A stretch of DNA of 64,000 bases from Lutraria lutraria (GCA_964023205.1 OZ026833.1:3222965-3286964), one strand, 5' to 3'. Positions 1 to 14,200 are shown, counted from the stretch's first letter. Notes: generated by a model from the letters alone, not told the origin. Numbers and translations: made by a program.

Positions 1-115
1 GGAACTAGTTTAACAAGTGCATGGCGGATGTAGAAAAATGTACTACTTGGGTACTAATCAAAATTCATGCGCGCTGCGTGAATGATAGCTATAGAAAGTC
101 GAACTATCGCTCAGT
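1..115 (+). repeat. Dispersed repeat copy (ATGGCGGATGTAGAAAA family), cut by window edge
   Basis: Carries GGAACTAGTTTAACA, ATGGCGGATGTAGAAAAA and ATCAAAATTCATGCGCGC in order. The same three blocks occur on the opposite strand at about 55965-56075 and 47655-47775, and on the same strand in an interrupted form near 59165-59310. Confidence 0.6.
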
Positions 116-178
116 TTCAAAAAAAGAAACATTGAATCTATTTAACTGTTGACAATATGATGTTGCTTTTTTTTTCAG

Positions 179-3100
179 GATTTAGCTGTAGGACTGACAC
201 ACCCCTGTGAAACTGCGAAGAAAGCTCAAAACCTTCGCAAGAACAGATATAAAGAAATATTTGCTTGTAAGTAGCTCAACGAGTAGGTAACCTTTGTCAT
301 TAGAAAAATGTACTTTATTTCGGTCGTAAACATTGCTTATTCTATTATTATGTAACGAAATCGAATTCAGCGGGGAGTTGTTAAGTAATTGAAAAGAAAA
401 CACGTAGTTGTTTTTTCTCGTAAGTGCACTTAGCAAACTTTACCAGAAGTTTGCCGACAATGCACGTGCCTTTTATTGACACTATTTTTTACGTGTTGCA
501 CGACAAAATGAAATTCGTCCTTTGACGAATGATATCATGTGTCTGTTAATAAGCCTGACAAAATTAGATGAATTAGTTACTAGATGGTGTGATGAGCTCT
601 GATTATGATGTGTCCCTGTATTAATGGTTTCAGTGGGGTTAATGTCGTTTTTGATATTTCAGTTACATATACTGCGGTCGTTTTTCCTAACCATTTTTCC
701 TGGGCTGTATTCTGACCGGAACTAATTTACGCTTCAACAAGGGGCCGGTAACTTCTCCACGTGGGGAGGAAAGTGGGCAATGTTATATCAATCTATTTAT
801 GATTTAGATAATGGTACAATGTAATAATGATGTTATACAGTATAGAGACTAAGATGTATACATCTATACATTGGGACCACAAAAGAAACATGAGATTTCT
901 CTCTTTTTTTTGTGCTATCCCAGGCGTGAATGTGATTGTCATGACCAGTATTATGTTTTAACATTATGATTTTATCTTCATTACATGATTATTTATCTAT
1001 TTTTAATACATGTTAATATTTTGCATATTGTACTTTCACGGTGCCATGTCACATGGTACATTCATTTCTGAAATGAATCATATATTTTTCAGACGACCAT
1101 TCGAGGGTAAAGTTAGATATTGTTCCAGGAGATAATGGCAATGATTACATCAATGCTTGTTATATCAGTGTAAGTTTTGAAATTATCAAAATGGTGGAAG
1201 TAAAAAAAAACTTACTAAATCCTATTCACCATTTCGCAGTCCGTACGAATTAGAAAAAAACTAACGTAAAATGATTCAATATCTTTTTGCTGTCCTTATT
1301 GATCGTATTCAGTAGTTACCTGTTTGTATGAATTATTGTATTAAAAACTAACTAAATCTTATTCATTATTTCGCAGTCCGCACTAATTATTTATCATTCT
1401 CTTCTTAAGTTACACAATTATATTGAAATTGAAATAATATCAAGTTGTAACACTATAATTATGTACATTTAGTATCTAAGTACGAGCATGTGTTTGATAT
1501 AGCACCACCTGTTTATGATTTTCTTTTTACTTTTTCCAGGGTTACAATAAGCCTCACATGTATATCGCAGCTCAAGGTAAGATAAGTTTATAAATTATTT
1601 TTTAACACTATGTATACGTAATTTAATATATATAAACAGTCACGAAACAATACAATTTTTAATACAAAAACCCTACGTTCGTTTCTATTTATACAGGATA
1701 GGTATACTGCCGTTTATATTATTTCTGTAAAACTTGAATATCATATCTCACTGTGTTGTGCTATGTTTATAACTACCCAAGTAGATTAACTTCCATAATC
1801 AAATGTTATTGGATATTTTGTAATATAACTATTTGAGAAAATATACAATTCATGCAATGATACATATTTGACAACGGGAACCAATTTAACACATGTGTTG
1901 ATAAAGATCTGTATCACTCATGGCAACAATCGTTCCCACACATGTTCTGTATATATCTCTACATCAGACAACTCGCCGATACCCAGGAGGGGTTTAATAG
2001 GGCAATAAAGACACCATTTAACTTGTATCGGAGTACACATCATACCGGACCCCTATATGGCCCTCGAGCGGTTATAATATAACTGAAAGTTATATGTTCG
2101 TTGTAACAAAATATTTGACCATCTGGTAACAGAATCCCAAATATGTTGAATCCTTAAATAAAATCTCTCTCCTACTAGCTGTACGTACGTACTACATGCA
2201 TATACAAGTTGTATTTGATTCTTTTATAGCACAGTATCCATTTCGAATGATTACTATCAGAAATATTTTAAATGACAAAAACAGTTGACCGAGCCGATCA
2301 CCAGTGTCCATCCTCTGGTAAACTGGTTCCCGTTCCATGTAGCAGTGCACAAAAAGTACACACAAATTTAAGTCAACGGGAACCAGTTTAGTCATCTGGG
2401 TGAGGATCGTGACCCCCCCCCCCACCCGGGTAGTTATGATCGATGTTATGATGCACGCTTTATTTTTAGGACCCACTGAAGAACTGGTTAATGATTTCTG
2501 GAGAATGGTCTGGCAGAACAGAGTCCGTAAACTGGTGATTTTAACCCGACTAGTTGAACATAATAAGGTAGCGTGGAATGTAACTCTTACATAACCTTCG
2601 TGTTTTTTATTAACTTATTATCTCCCCTTTTCTGAAAGAGCAAGTATGTTAAATGCACCAAAGACAGAGTGGACGGGAACCAGTTTTGCATGTGGCAATA
2701 ATAATGATCATAATTATTATATATAACAAAAAAATAAGATTAATAAATGCCGTGCCGCTAATATCTCCGAAAAACTAAACAAATTTTGAATGAATTTTTT
2801 ATTATCAATTTTGTGGACATTGTTCATATTAGAATCAAAATATTGGCAAAAAGTTGTACGTTAATTTGTAACTAACGTATTCAACTTGGTAACGTTTGAT
2901 TGTAATAAAAAATGCAGTTGAATGTGATTTCTAATCATTTTAGTTTTCTTTTATAAATTCTAACAGAATTGGTGAACAAAACGTAAAGATATCCTGGGAT
3001 GGAAGTCTCTGTCGTAAAATTATGATAAATAAAACAATTTTTTTGTAATCCACTGATCACAAATTATTTCCTACATTTTATGTAATTGTTCCACGTGAAT

Positions 3101-6100
3101 TCTACTATCAGGTAAAATGCTGTCAGTACTGGCCAGATGAAGGATCGTGTCAATATGGTATGGTGAAAGTGGAGTTTAAAAGTTCGGATGCATATGCAGA
3201 CTTTACAATCCGAAATTTCACAATTTCTGTGGTAAGAATGTTTAAAAAAAAAAATTTATATTTTAGAAAAAAAAGAGGAAAAAATTTGGCAGCGGTGGGA
3301 TTCGAACCCACGCCTCCGAAGAGACTGGTGCCTTAAACCAGCGCCTTAGACCGCTCGGCCACGCTACCGTATGTCGTCTGAGGAAATAAATATCATATAG
3401 TATCTAAATATCACATTTGTGTCTATAAATAGATTCACGGAAAAATACGAAAATACACGAAATAAGAAATCTATTTTTAAATTTGGACGACTGAAGTACG
3501 TTTTATTAACAAATAAGCTTCGACAAGGTTCGGGTAAGTTTAAATACCAAAAATTATATACTTCAAATCGTTACAGACCATCAAACTGGTTGATTTATAT
3601 TTTTATAACAAAAGATGACTTGAACAATAATCAAGAATATGATCTATTTTAAATTTACGATAAAACAAGTGGCCGATTAGCTCAGTTGGTTAGAGCGTCG
3701 TGCTAATAACGCGAATGTCGTGGGTTCGACCCCCACATTGGCCAGATTTTTTTCAATTTTTTTTTCATCTTAGGACGAATCCGAGCAGCGAGAAGTACGT
3801 CAGTACCACTTCGAGAGTTGGCCAGACAGAAATGTTCCTGAATATGCGTCTTCAGTAATCCACTTCAGGTCACTGGTGAAAACACATGATATGAAAGAAA
3901 ACGTCCCAATTTTAGTTCATTGCAGGCAAGTATCAGACGAATCAGTCATTCAAAAAAGTAGTAACAACTTGTGATTATCTCAGAATGAATATATATGTAT
4001 AAACTTATAAGATTCTTTTATACTTCTTAACTTTGATAATTGCACCTCTAAGCTGAATCATAATTCAGTGTCGATTTTTTTCTGATTAAGCACGTTCACA
4101 TCTTACATAGTTTCATGAAAAAAAGAAAAAAAATGACTGAGACCATGCTTATATGTGTACATTGGTACCAGCTACATGTACAAAATGAATTGGCCAGGAA
4201 AAGATTAACTGTTCAAAGCGGAAAGAACAGTGTCGGTCGCGTAAATGGAAACATGGGACTCATGATGACGCATAATACCTTGATGGATCTGTAATTTGTA
4301 TAAGTATGTATTTCAGTGCTGGTATAGGGAGAACGGGTACCTTCCTGGCGCTAGATTATCTTGTAGAACAGGCGAGTGTTGAAGATTATGTGAATATTTT
4401 CCAGTGTGCCCAGAATCTGAGACACCAGAGAGTAAACATGATACAAAATCAGGTAAAATTATACAAAATCAGATAAAAATGTATAAAATCAGGTAAAATT
4501 ATACAAAATCAGATAAAAAATGTACAAAGTCAGGTAAAATTATACAAAAATCGGGTAAAAATATACACAATATTGGGTAGAACCTCACACAGACCTGCCT
4601 TAATCAAGCTAACTGGACAGTTACATGCGAAACCTTGTCACGGGTAGCCTCGGATTTGAATTTACAGTGGTGAGGGACTAGTGATTATACTGAGAGACTG
4701 TAACCACGGGGCCCATTGTTTGGAATCAAATATCATTAAAATGACGAATTAACGAAAGTATACATAAGCCAGTACATGTCGATCGATGTTAATAATATTA
4801 CCAAGCCCAGAGTAGACAATTCTTAATAAATAGGTTATCACGTTGTCAAGTTGATATCAACAGAAACAAAGAAAACGGCCCCGAAGATGATAAGTATACA
4901 GTCAAATCTGTGTTAGCGACCACCTTCGTATCAAGTCCATCCTGTGAATGAAGATAATTCTTTGAAAAAAAACATCATTGATTGTTTAGAACACACTGAC
5001 CTCCAAATAAAAATTACCTTTCAATAAAGGCCACATTTTGTCTTTCCCAAGGATGACCTTTGTTCACAGGTTTGTCTGTTTGTCCCTATCATTTGAAATG
5101 GTCCTAATGTTGAAGTGGTTATCTGAATGTAGTGTCATTGTCTGATCTAATATCTGTCTATAAGCGCTACACAATAGGTTAATGATGCTTTATGAAAATT
5201 ACTAACGTAGAGAATGTTGATATCTAAAACTTGATATTTTATATTTATAACACGTGATAGTTTCGGTGTCACTGTCTGCTCATCAAATACTGAGTTCAAC
5301 CGGTAATCTGAGTAATTCATGCTTTCCGCCATTCGTTTACCATGTACGTTAATTTAAAATATTAGATCAATTTTGAAAAACTAAATTCCCGAGCGTCACC
5401 AAATTACTGCACATAAAACAATTGTTGATATTTCTGGCACGCAATTCTCCTATAATTACTTTACATTAATTAGACGAGTGCAATTTGATATCAATTAAGG
5501 GCTGTACTTGCTGAAAGTTAGCAAAATGGTACCTAGGGAGAATCATTCTTTGTTATATAATTATATTTTCCGAGAAATGTGTTAGTGGGTTATTGTGTCA
5601 AACGTTGGTATATACATCAGCACATGTATGGAACACGCACACCGAGCAAAGAATTAACGATTTGTGCCTTATTTCATAATTCTGGTGTAAAACCTGAAAA
5701 ACCGGACTCCTTCCGATCTGGGCCAATAGTCCGGTTTCCATAGTATTTTTGATAGACTCCGAAAATAATGGGACTTGCAAAATCGTCCGATTTTCCGTGG
5801 ATTCCGATTTTCCGAGCGTTCGATTTTCCGAGAATTCAGGTTTTCTGAGCGTCCGGTTTTCAGAGAATTTCGGTTTTCTCAGCGTCCAGTTTTCAGAGAA
5901 TTCTGGTTTTCTCAGCGTCCGATTTTCCGAGAATTTCGGTTTTCTCAGCGTCCGGTTTTCAGAGAATTTCGTTTTTTTGAGCGTCCTGTTTTCAGAGAAT
6001 TTCGGTTTTCTGAGCGTCCGATTTTCAGAGAATTTCGGTTTTCTGAGCGTCCAGTTTTCAGGGGTTTAAATCAACACGATAAAATTAGAAGTTTACCATG

Positions 6101-6443
6101 TGCGGCGAACAATGACCGAATATACTGTTTTATCCATCTTATGTGTTGTTTCCAGTACTTTCTTAAAATGTATTACCAATATTATGCAATATACCAATCA
6201 TATATATTAGTTTTAACCCTATAATTGTTTAAACTTCATAGTCTAATGTTTGAAAATATATTTCTATTCATGAATTGTCCTTTTGTTATCAAGGCGCAGT
6301 ACGAATTCTTGCATGACGCTCTACTGGAAGCATTATTCTGTCCCAGTGAAACCACGCCATGTGAGCGGTTCTCTACTGTCTATCAGAAACAGCTGGAAAT
6401 CGACCCAAAAACTAAGAAATCAAAGCTTGCCATAGAGTTTGAG
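179..6443 (+). CDS. PTP domain D1 exons (predicted active)
   Basis: Eight exons form D1. In order they carry NRYKEIFAYDHSRVKL, NDYINACYI, the AAQGPTEE and DFWRMVW segment, VKCCQYWP, the WPD loop (FESWPDRNVPEY, general-acid Asp present), the signature loop HCSAGIGRTG with catalytic Cys and Arg, and a MIQNQAQYEF segment containing the Q-loop glutamine. All the residues expected for catalysis are there. The WPD loop reads WPDRNVP where most family members have WPDHGVP, so the usual Gly is Asn. The signature loop is split by the GC-AG intron after HC. The last D1 exon (6294-6443) runs into the linker (KKSKLAIEFE). Confidence 0.93.
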
Positions 6444-8195
6444 GTACAGATTCGTTTTATTTTAATTCTTAAGATTTGTATTAATAACCAACCACTTTTC
6501 TAAAATGTTGTTTTATTTTGCTAGGGAAATGATGGTGCATGTAAATTTAGTATCAAATCTAGTCAATAGCTAATTTTTTGTTGTTTTTCTTGTTTTATTT
6601 TTTATTTTGTATATCGACGAGTATATCTATTACGTTTTAATATTAGAAGTGTTATAAGATGTCACTAAGGGCTAAGATGACATCTTTCATATCATATGTA
6701 AGATTAATGTACAAACCACCTAAATGTAATTGTAAATAACGTCCACTCATGTTTCTACCACCATTAATCTACATCGATATGACTGTCAAGTCATTTAGTA
6801 AAATGTTTTCAAATATATTTCATTTTGAAAAAAGAAATTATCGACAAATTAGCTGTACTGATTAAAGTAGTACAGTCACATGTTCTTGAATTGTTTAACG
6901 CTAAATATGAACTGTGAATAATCTGCAAAATGAATAACTTGGGACTGTACATTATACTATATGTTTTTGATAAATTGTAATCTGTTTTAATGTTAATATG
7001 TACATTTGTGTCTAGCGCCTTGGAACGTTATTTCGGCGAAAAAAGGGGCTACATAAGTATGGTGTAATATGTCCATATCTGAGTATATCAACCTTTTTTA
7101 TTACAGCGTTTACAATATGTGACAAAATATCAGGAGAGTCTAAGCCCCAGTTTCTATAGTAACGGGAATTATAAGGCAGCGAAATGCAACGTAAATTTGG
7201 AGAAAAACCGTGTTCCTCATATTATACCAAGTAAGTAGGCAAAACCAGATTATCTTTAAAACTTTAAACATATACTTAATATGTGATATTATAGTGGGGT
7301 TTTGTTACATAAGCTAAGCGTATGATTTATGATTAATATACACTAAACCGCGCGCGAAAAAAATAAATAAATGTATCGCAAATTTCACTCGAGAAAGATT
7401 GTCACCTCAGCAAAATTATATATAAACTATCTTAGATACATAAGACTTCTGAAAGTTACCGATAATAATGTGGTTTATTTATCAAATACTAGTAGATGAC
7501 GCATACTACTTACTCTGTGGAACATTATATGAATCATGGTTGTTCCTACTTGCCTAGAGGTGAACGGTGCATGGTAGAATGGGAACGCGCTGGACTACTA
7601 AACGAAAGGTCGTGGGTTCAAGTCTCGTCTCCGATTTTCGAATTTCTCAGGGACGCTGTTCCGTGTTCCGAACCCAAATACCGAGCCAAGTACTGTGTCT
7701 AGAATATCACTGGAAAAGGGACGAGGCGTGTATCAGTGCATTATATCGGCATGATAAAATAAAAGGAAAAAACATTCTAAAAGTGTAGAGATATAAATAC
7801 TCGGTTCTCCTGTGTATTGTCTCCCCTTCTCCCTTGCTCTCTCTCTCTCTCTAGGCCGGTTTGTTTGATCAAACGGAAGAGCTGCCGGAAGAGTCAGAGC
7901 TCTTCCGAACAGTTTGATTAGTCATCTTCTAATTTTAGAAGCTCTTCTATCTATTCCGCCCGTTGGTTAGAAGAGGTGGAAGAGAATTGATATTAGTTAC
8001 GTGACCAAACAGCATGACAATATCGTTTGAAAACATATCTTTTATAAACGATGTTCATTTTCTTCAAATAGCATGCCATTTGCTATCAACGATGAAATAC
8101 GAAAGTTCATAAAACCACGGATTGCGTTCGATTGGGTTTCTCTTCTAAGCTCTTCTAGCCGGCGTATTCTCTTCTTACGAGAGTCCAATCGAATC

Positions 8196-8244
<49 letters not shown>

Positions 8245-11200
8245 TGTGGGGGGGGGGGGGCAGGCTTTGAAATAACCATAACCGGTTAAACAATAGAATA
8301 CATCCTACATCCCGTCATTTAGAGAAACTTTTAAAGCATTAAACTAGTTACAGAAGAACTTCGGATTATGCGAAATCCGATGAACTTTGCATGCAACTTC
8401 CATCTAACGCAGCTTCCTAATTACTTTGAAAACTCACGTAATCTATTGTAGTCATGTGGTTTCTGTCACGTTTTTTCCCTGTCAGACATATGTGGAACAT
8501 TGTTAAAATATCTATTAGAATTATGCCATTTGGATTTGCCAGCGGCATATCGTCTACGTGAGAATAGTTCAATACTGCTCCATTACGAATTATTCCATTG
8601 CTCTGTCAAAGTTGAAGAGATATCTTACGTGCTCCATTTGTGATTGCGGTCGACGTGAATAAATGACGGCATGTTCTTGTTCTATGTTTTCTTGTGTGCG
8701 TGTTAAGCACATACTTGTTATATTTTTTTAATATATGTGTCGCAAAATGCGTCTACTTGCGCTTTAATATGTTTACATTTTTTGTTAAGGTGCGACCTAG
8801 TTTTCTAGAAAGATCTCGTGCAAAATGATATTTTAGCTACAATTGAATCTAAACGCAAAGTATCTTACAGAAAATGTCACGCATTATTCCATTCTAATAT
8901 TTCCATTTTAATAACATTTGAATACTTCATGGCATCCGTAATTTCTCATGACCTAGTGTTGCTTGCTCTAGATAACATAAAAGTAGATTAATCGATTTGT
9001 GGAACGTCTTTTTCAAACTCCCAGAATGATGGTTGTCATCTTATCAGGAAAAGTCACATAATCCGTGAATTTTTTTTTCGGGGGGGGGGGGGGGGGCAAT
9101 TTCCTTCTAAGGCCTGTGTATCTCTAATACCAGCGACATCCTATAATATACAATAATATTTATTATCAAGTCATATTTGAACATTTTTGTCGGTTTTTAT
9201 TATGTTCTGTCCACGTAATGAAGGATTTGTTTGACAGGAAATTTTAAGTAATAATGTCAAATTGTACTCATAGGGGACAATATTGAATAAAGACATTCTA
9301 TATCGTGCCTGGAAATCCAGTTGTTCCGGGACTCATTTTAAATGTTACCATTTTTTAAAAAAGTAAACGCCATATAGCAGAGAGAGAAGTGTACGGTAGA
9401 GTTACATAACTATATAATCGAAAAAAAAATACAATTATTGTGCATGGATGCTCGTTTAGTACACACAACTTCATGGTAACATTAATTGGAGATTTCTGAA
9501 GTCAACTAACAATGTTCAGTGAATATTTACCAATTGAAAAAAATCGTTAGAGATTTCAATGCCGTAGAATAAGAGAATGTACGAAAAGCTAGATTAAATT
9601 ACTGCATACAAATGATAAACGAGTCACTTGTATACGGAACAATGAACAAAATCATTCGTCAGCTGACGTAGAGTTTCTTTTCTGATAATTTTAATCTTGA
9701 GTACTTCAAAATAAACCTTCAGTTCCAATAATGACGTATAATTGTACACATTTTTGGATACGATTTTTTTGTGTACAAATCATAACGTAGGCGCTTAGAA
9801 CTATGAAATCAAAATGGCGTGTATAGACTTAAATAGACACCATTCATGCCGTCGTAGAATGTTATCAGCAGTAATTCGAAAAAAATATCTATAGAATAGA
9901 ACACTAAATGTTTGTAAATAAGCAGAAAATAATAACCATCGCCTCAAATTGATTTTCATTTTTTATCAATTATTATAAAAAACACATACGAAAGTTTTAA
10001 GTCCTAAAAAGATAAACAATGGCTCCTAGTTTTACAAGAGCCTTTCAACTTATGACATATTTATGATATATACGGATATATGTGTGTAGATATAATAAAT
10101 TCATGTCACGTTTGTTTATATAGCATGCCTATCAATATTTCTTTTACTGTTTTGTCACTAATATGTACATGTACGCGATTTTTCAAATGTTCCAATCTCA
10201 TTGTCCCGTGTATATGTTTGATGTATATTATAGTTGTATGCTCCCGTGGGTCTTTTTGTCTAATGAACTTGAAAGAAATAATCGCACATATATGTATGGT
10301 ATATAGATAATACTTTTTATATGAGTTTATTTGAAATCAGTGGGCGTGGTAAAAACAATGGTTACGATGGGATACATATATGTATATATTCGCACAATTA
10401 CTGGTTGGGATTTAAAAGCTGAACCTTCCGTATTCTTTTTATCAATTTCAATAATAATAGATGACATATAAGCTCAGTATGTAAAAAAGTACTTTTTAGT
10501 CGAGCTATTGTGATCATCTGCGTCTGTGCTAAAACTTGAATTCAGCTCATAACTCTGAAACTAGAAGAGGTAGCAACACGAAAACTGTACAGGTGGCTAG
10601 ATCTCACCGAGGCAGTGTACAGACTAGCGCTGGCCCCAGCTCGCGGCGCTCTTGTTGCGGCGGTCTTTTCATAAAAAATATAATGTTTTTTTTAAATTGT
10701 ATTGCAGGTGATGAACATCGTCCTTGGTTGATGACGAGGGTTCTTGACAAGAACGATTACATCAATGCTGTTTATTTACCTGTAAGTAAATCTATAAGCG
10801 TTTGATGATTTATTATTCTATACTATCGTACTGCTTACTGCCGTAATAAATAATTACCAATTCGATATATGAAGTATTTCGTGCTTAGGCCTAAGATATT
10901 GTTTGTTTCTAGTTACATGCTCATTAACAATAGGGTAGGTATGTCGGGTTTTTGGTCCTTATGCTGCCACAGTGAAAACTTAGGGTTCGTCGGGCAACCA
11001 GAAACAAATAGTTCTTTTACGCGTAGGTATAGATATCCAAAATTGAATATTTCAGTACCCCAATATTAAGGATCTCACACGAAATTAAAGTTTGTCTTAC
11101 ACGTTTTTTAAACAAAAAATACAACATACTTGAAATGACTGAATGTCACAGCAGTAGAGTTTGAAAGGTGGCGTAACATCATCGTGTAATCTGTGGTCAC

Positions 11201-14200
11201 GTGACCGTTTGTTTCCAACAAAACAAACGTGTGATTCTGATTCAGATTCAAATTACATTTTAGCGAACGCCAGTTTTCTTAATTCTAAGCAAAAACAATT
11301 TTCGAAAAAAAAGTTAATTGAAATGAGAGTCGGTCAAGCCTGTGATCAAATGCCACCCATGGGAAAGACATAATGTGGCCTGTATTGACAGGTAATCTTT
11401 ATTCGGTGGTCATTTTGATCTAAACAATCAATAATGTTTTTTAAAAGAATGGGCTTCATCCACATGATGGCCTTTATTCGTTCGGAGGTGGCCGCTAAAA
11501 ACGGTTTGACTGTGTGAACTTTAATATATTCTTTCATTCCAGTCGTACAGAGACGATAAGATGTTTTTATTGACCCAGAATCCATTTCCTGACACCATAG
11601 TAGATTTCTGGAGAATGGTGTACGAAAATAAAGTGTCTACCATTGTCAACCTGGATCAAATTACAATCTCGGTAAGTAAAATCTACCAAATCATGTTCGA
11701 TAACTTGGTGTTTTTCTTGGGTTTGATAAATTTAAACAGTTTAAAATAAATTACCCCCACTTGAAAGATACTGAATTTATATACAATTTCACATGTTGTT
11801 GATCTTAATTGGAAGTTACCAATTAGAGATATAACAGAAAGTTCTAATTAATTGCCCTGTTTTAATCTATAAAGTGATACAGTTTGTAACTGTTATCTGA
11901 TTTCTGTTTATCGAGTCATTTCAAGGAAGATATCAACATCGATTAGGTCAGTATCGATTCAAAATTGTCCCATATGTTTCTCATAAATGATAAATTTACG
12001 CAGAATCAGAGAATAAGGAAGAAATAACCAAGGACAGCTGTTTACTGTGGAATTGTTAAATTTCGTTGGGGATTTAATTTCGTCGATTGGCTCATCCACG
12101 AAATCAAATCCACACGAATTTAAATGCAGAGATATGGCATTCTTTTTCAAAAATCTAAATCCACGAATTTATGTCCCCACGAAATAGCCATTTTAGTAAA
12201 AACCACGAAAATTGAGCCCAACGAAAATAAATGAAAATACAGCATGTAGCTAGTCATGTGATCTGAAAGGTAATACATCGAGATCGTGTGACTGGATATC
12301 TAGTTAAGTTATGCTTTTTATAAAAGATAAGAAGTACAAAATGTGTTTTAAAACACAATGCCCCCTCCGGGTAACCTTGACATTTGACCTAACTGACCTT
12401 GAAATGCACAGGCATGTAGAAGTTGTCACGAGGAACCAACATAATACAGTTTGAGGACGTTCTGATTTTATTGGCAATATTAAAGTTTGGTATAAACAGA
12501 CAGACAAACAGACGGACAGACTGACAGACCAAACACAATATGCCTCCGATCTATTGATACGAGGGCAAGAACATAACATTATATATCAACTTTATATCAA
12601 AGTAATCGAAACTTGATTAAAGCTAGAACGTATCAACGGGACTTGACTATATATGACTATATATTGAAATAAAATTTACGTGTTTCCTTGGTTACATACA
12701 TGAATATGGTTAATCGAATGGATAAGATCTACTTCCGCTATTCCTAGTAACATTTAAGTGGCTGTAAGTTTGTGGTTTAAGTTTTTCAGTATACAAGAAG
12801 TCACAGATACGACACATCGTATCTTATTTCAAATCTTATACATAAATTTCCCGACTCGATAAATCACTCTAAGAAGATGTATACAAACTTGAATTATACA
12901 ACATTGTCGTAAAGTAGTATTTAAAAGCTTCTTCATCAATGAAGCAGTCTTACTAGTATAAGCCATGATATAATCGTTTTGATTTGTTTATTTGTTCACT
13001 TTGAACTGAAATTGATAACTCGAATTTAATTCCGATGAAATAAATGACTAGATTTCCTGAATATTGTCGTACAGTACACAAGCAAACAGATGAACTGACG
13101 TTAATTTCTTGAACACTCGTACGTCTTTTAATATTGGAAGGAGTGTTCGATGGTGGACTACTGAACGAAAGGTCATGGGTTCGACTTTCGGCTCCGCCTT
13201 TCTAGTAGTTCACAGGGACACATTTTCAGTATGCGCGTCCATACTACCGGGCCAAGTATACTATGATTACTGTCAGGAAAACCACAGGAAAAGAGGATAG
13301 ACGTGTATCGGTTCTTTAAATCGGGCACGATAAAGAACCAGGAACAATATTAGACAAGAGTTGAGATTTAATTACCCGGTACTCCTGTATCTTACTTCCA
13401 CATCTCTGGGTTTGCTCTGAAATGGCCTTAGCTGACGGACGGGCCGTTAAACAAGAGACAAATAAATAAATAAATGATGTTGAAAATACGCCTCTTAGGA
13501 TACGTTTGCACCGAAAGTAGATCACTTAGATTGGTGAGATATTTTTGTTAATTCTGTTTTTTTTCTTGCATTATTTCAGTCGGAGATATATTGGGCGAAG
13601 GAAAACGAAATCGTGACCTTCATACCGTTCACTCTCCATCACGTGAACGAAACTGATCATGTGACTTACCTAGAGAGAAATCTCCGACTTCAAAATGCCG
13701 AAGAAGTAAGTATAATTCTATCAGACACTAGATAGTGTCATCTCAAACATCCCGATATTTAACTGACTTTAATGTTTGAAATCTCTTTATCACCAACTTG
13801 TGTGTGGAGAGAGGGGTTTTCTGAAACATTTTTTTTAAGTTTGAGCTGATATAAATCCTGTTCAACATAAAATAAAAAATGCTAGAAAATAACTAACTTC
13901 TATTGTACAGACGATGATATCGTACATCTATTGAAGTAGCCTCCTCGCATTTGAATGTCAACAAAATCAACAGCTGTAACGTCTTTTTATGACTTCCGAT
14001 CTTTACTAAGTTGTAAAGTTTGAAAGTCCAGTGCAACCTTTCCAAAGCGACACCCTTTCGGAGTAGCAAAATCATGTTGTTGATGTTGAGAGGTTGTTGC
14101 TATGGAGAGGGCCGCTTTGTTAAGGTTGTACTGTACATGAAAACTCTCTTGACCTTTGATTTTGAAAATTGATTAATTAATTAATTAATTAATTATGCCA

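Noticed and set aside
5749..6224. Two overlapping open frames of 106 and 149 codons with periodic Phe/Ser/Glu or Phe/Arg peptides
   Set aside because: They are produced by a 33-base tandem repeat that lacks stops in these frames; no domain, signal or conserved context.
8042..8293. Arg/Glu-rich frame on the minus strand and its Ser/Leu mirror on the plus strand
   Set aside because: Translation of a (TC)n(TG)n microsatellite.
10600..10665. GC-rich patch in a phosphatase intron as an extra exon
   Set aside because: Exons 7107-7230 and 10708-10781 join in frame without it and the D2 alignment leaves no gap for it.
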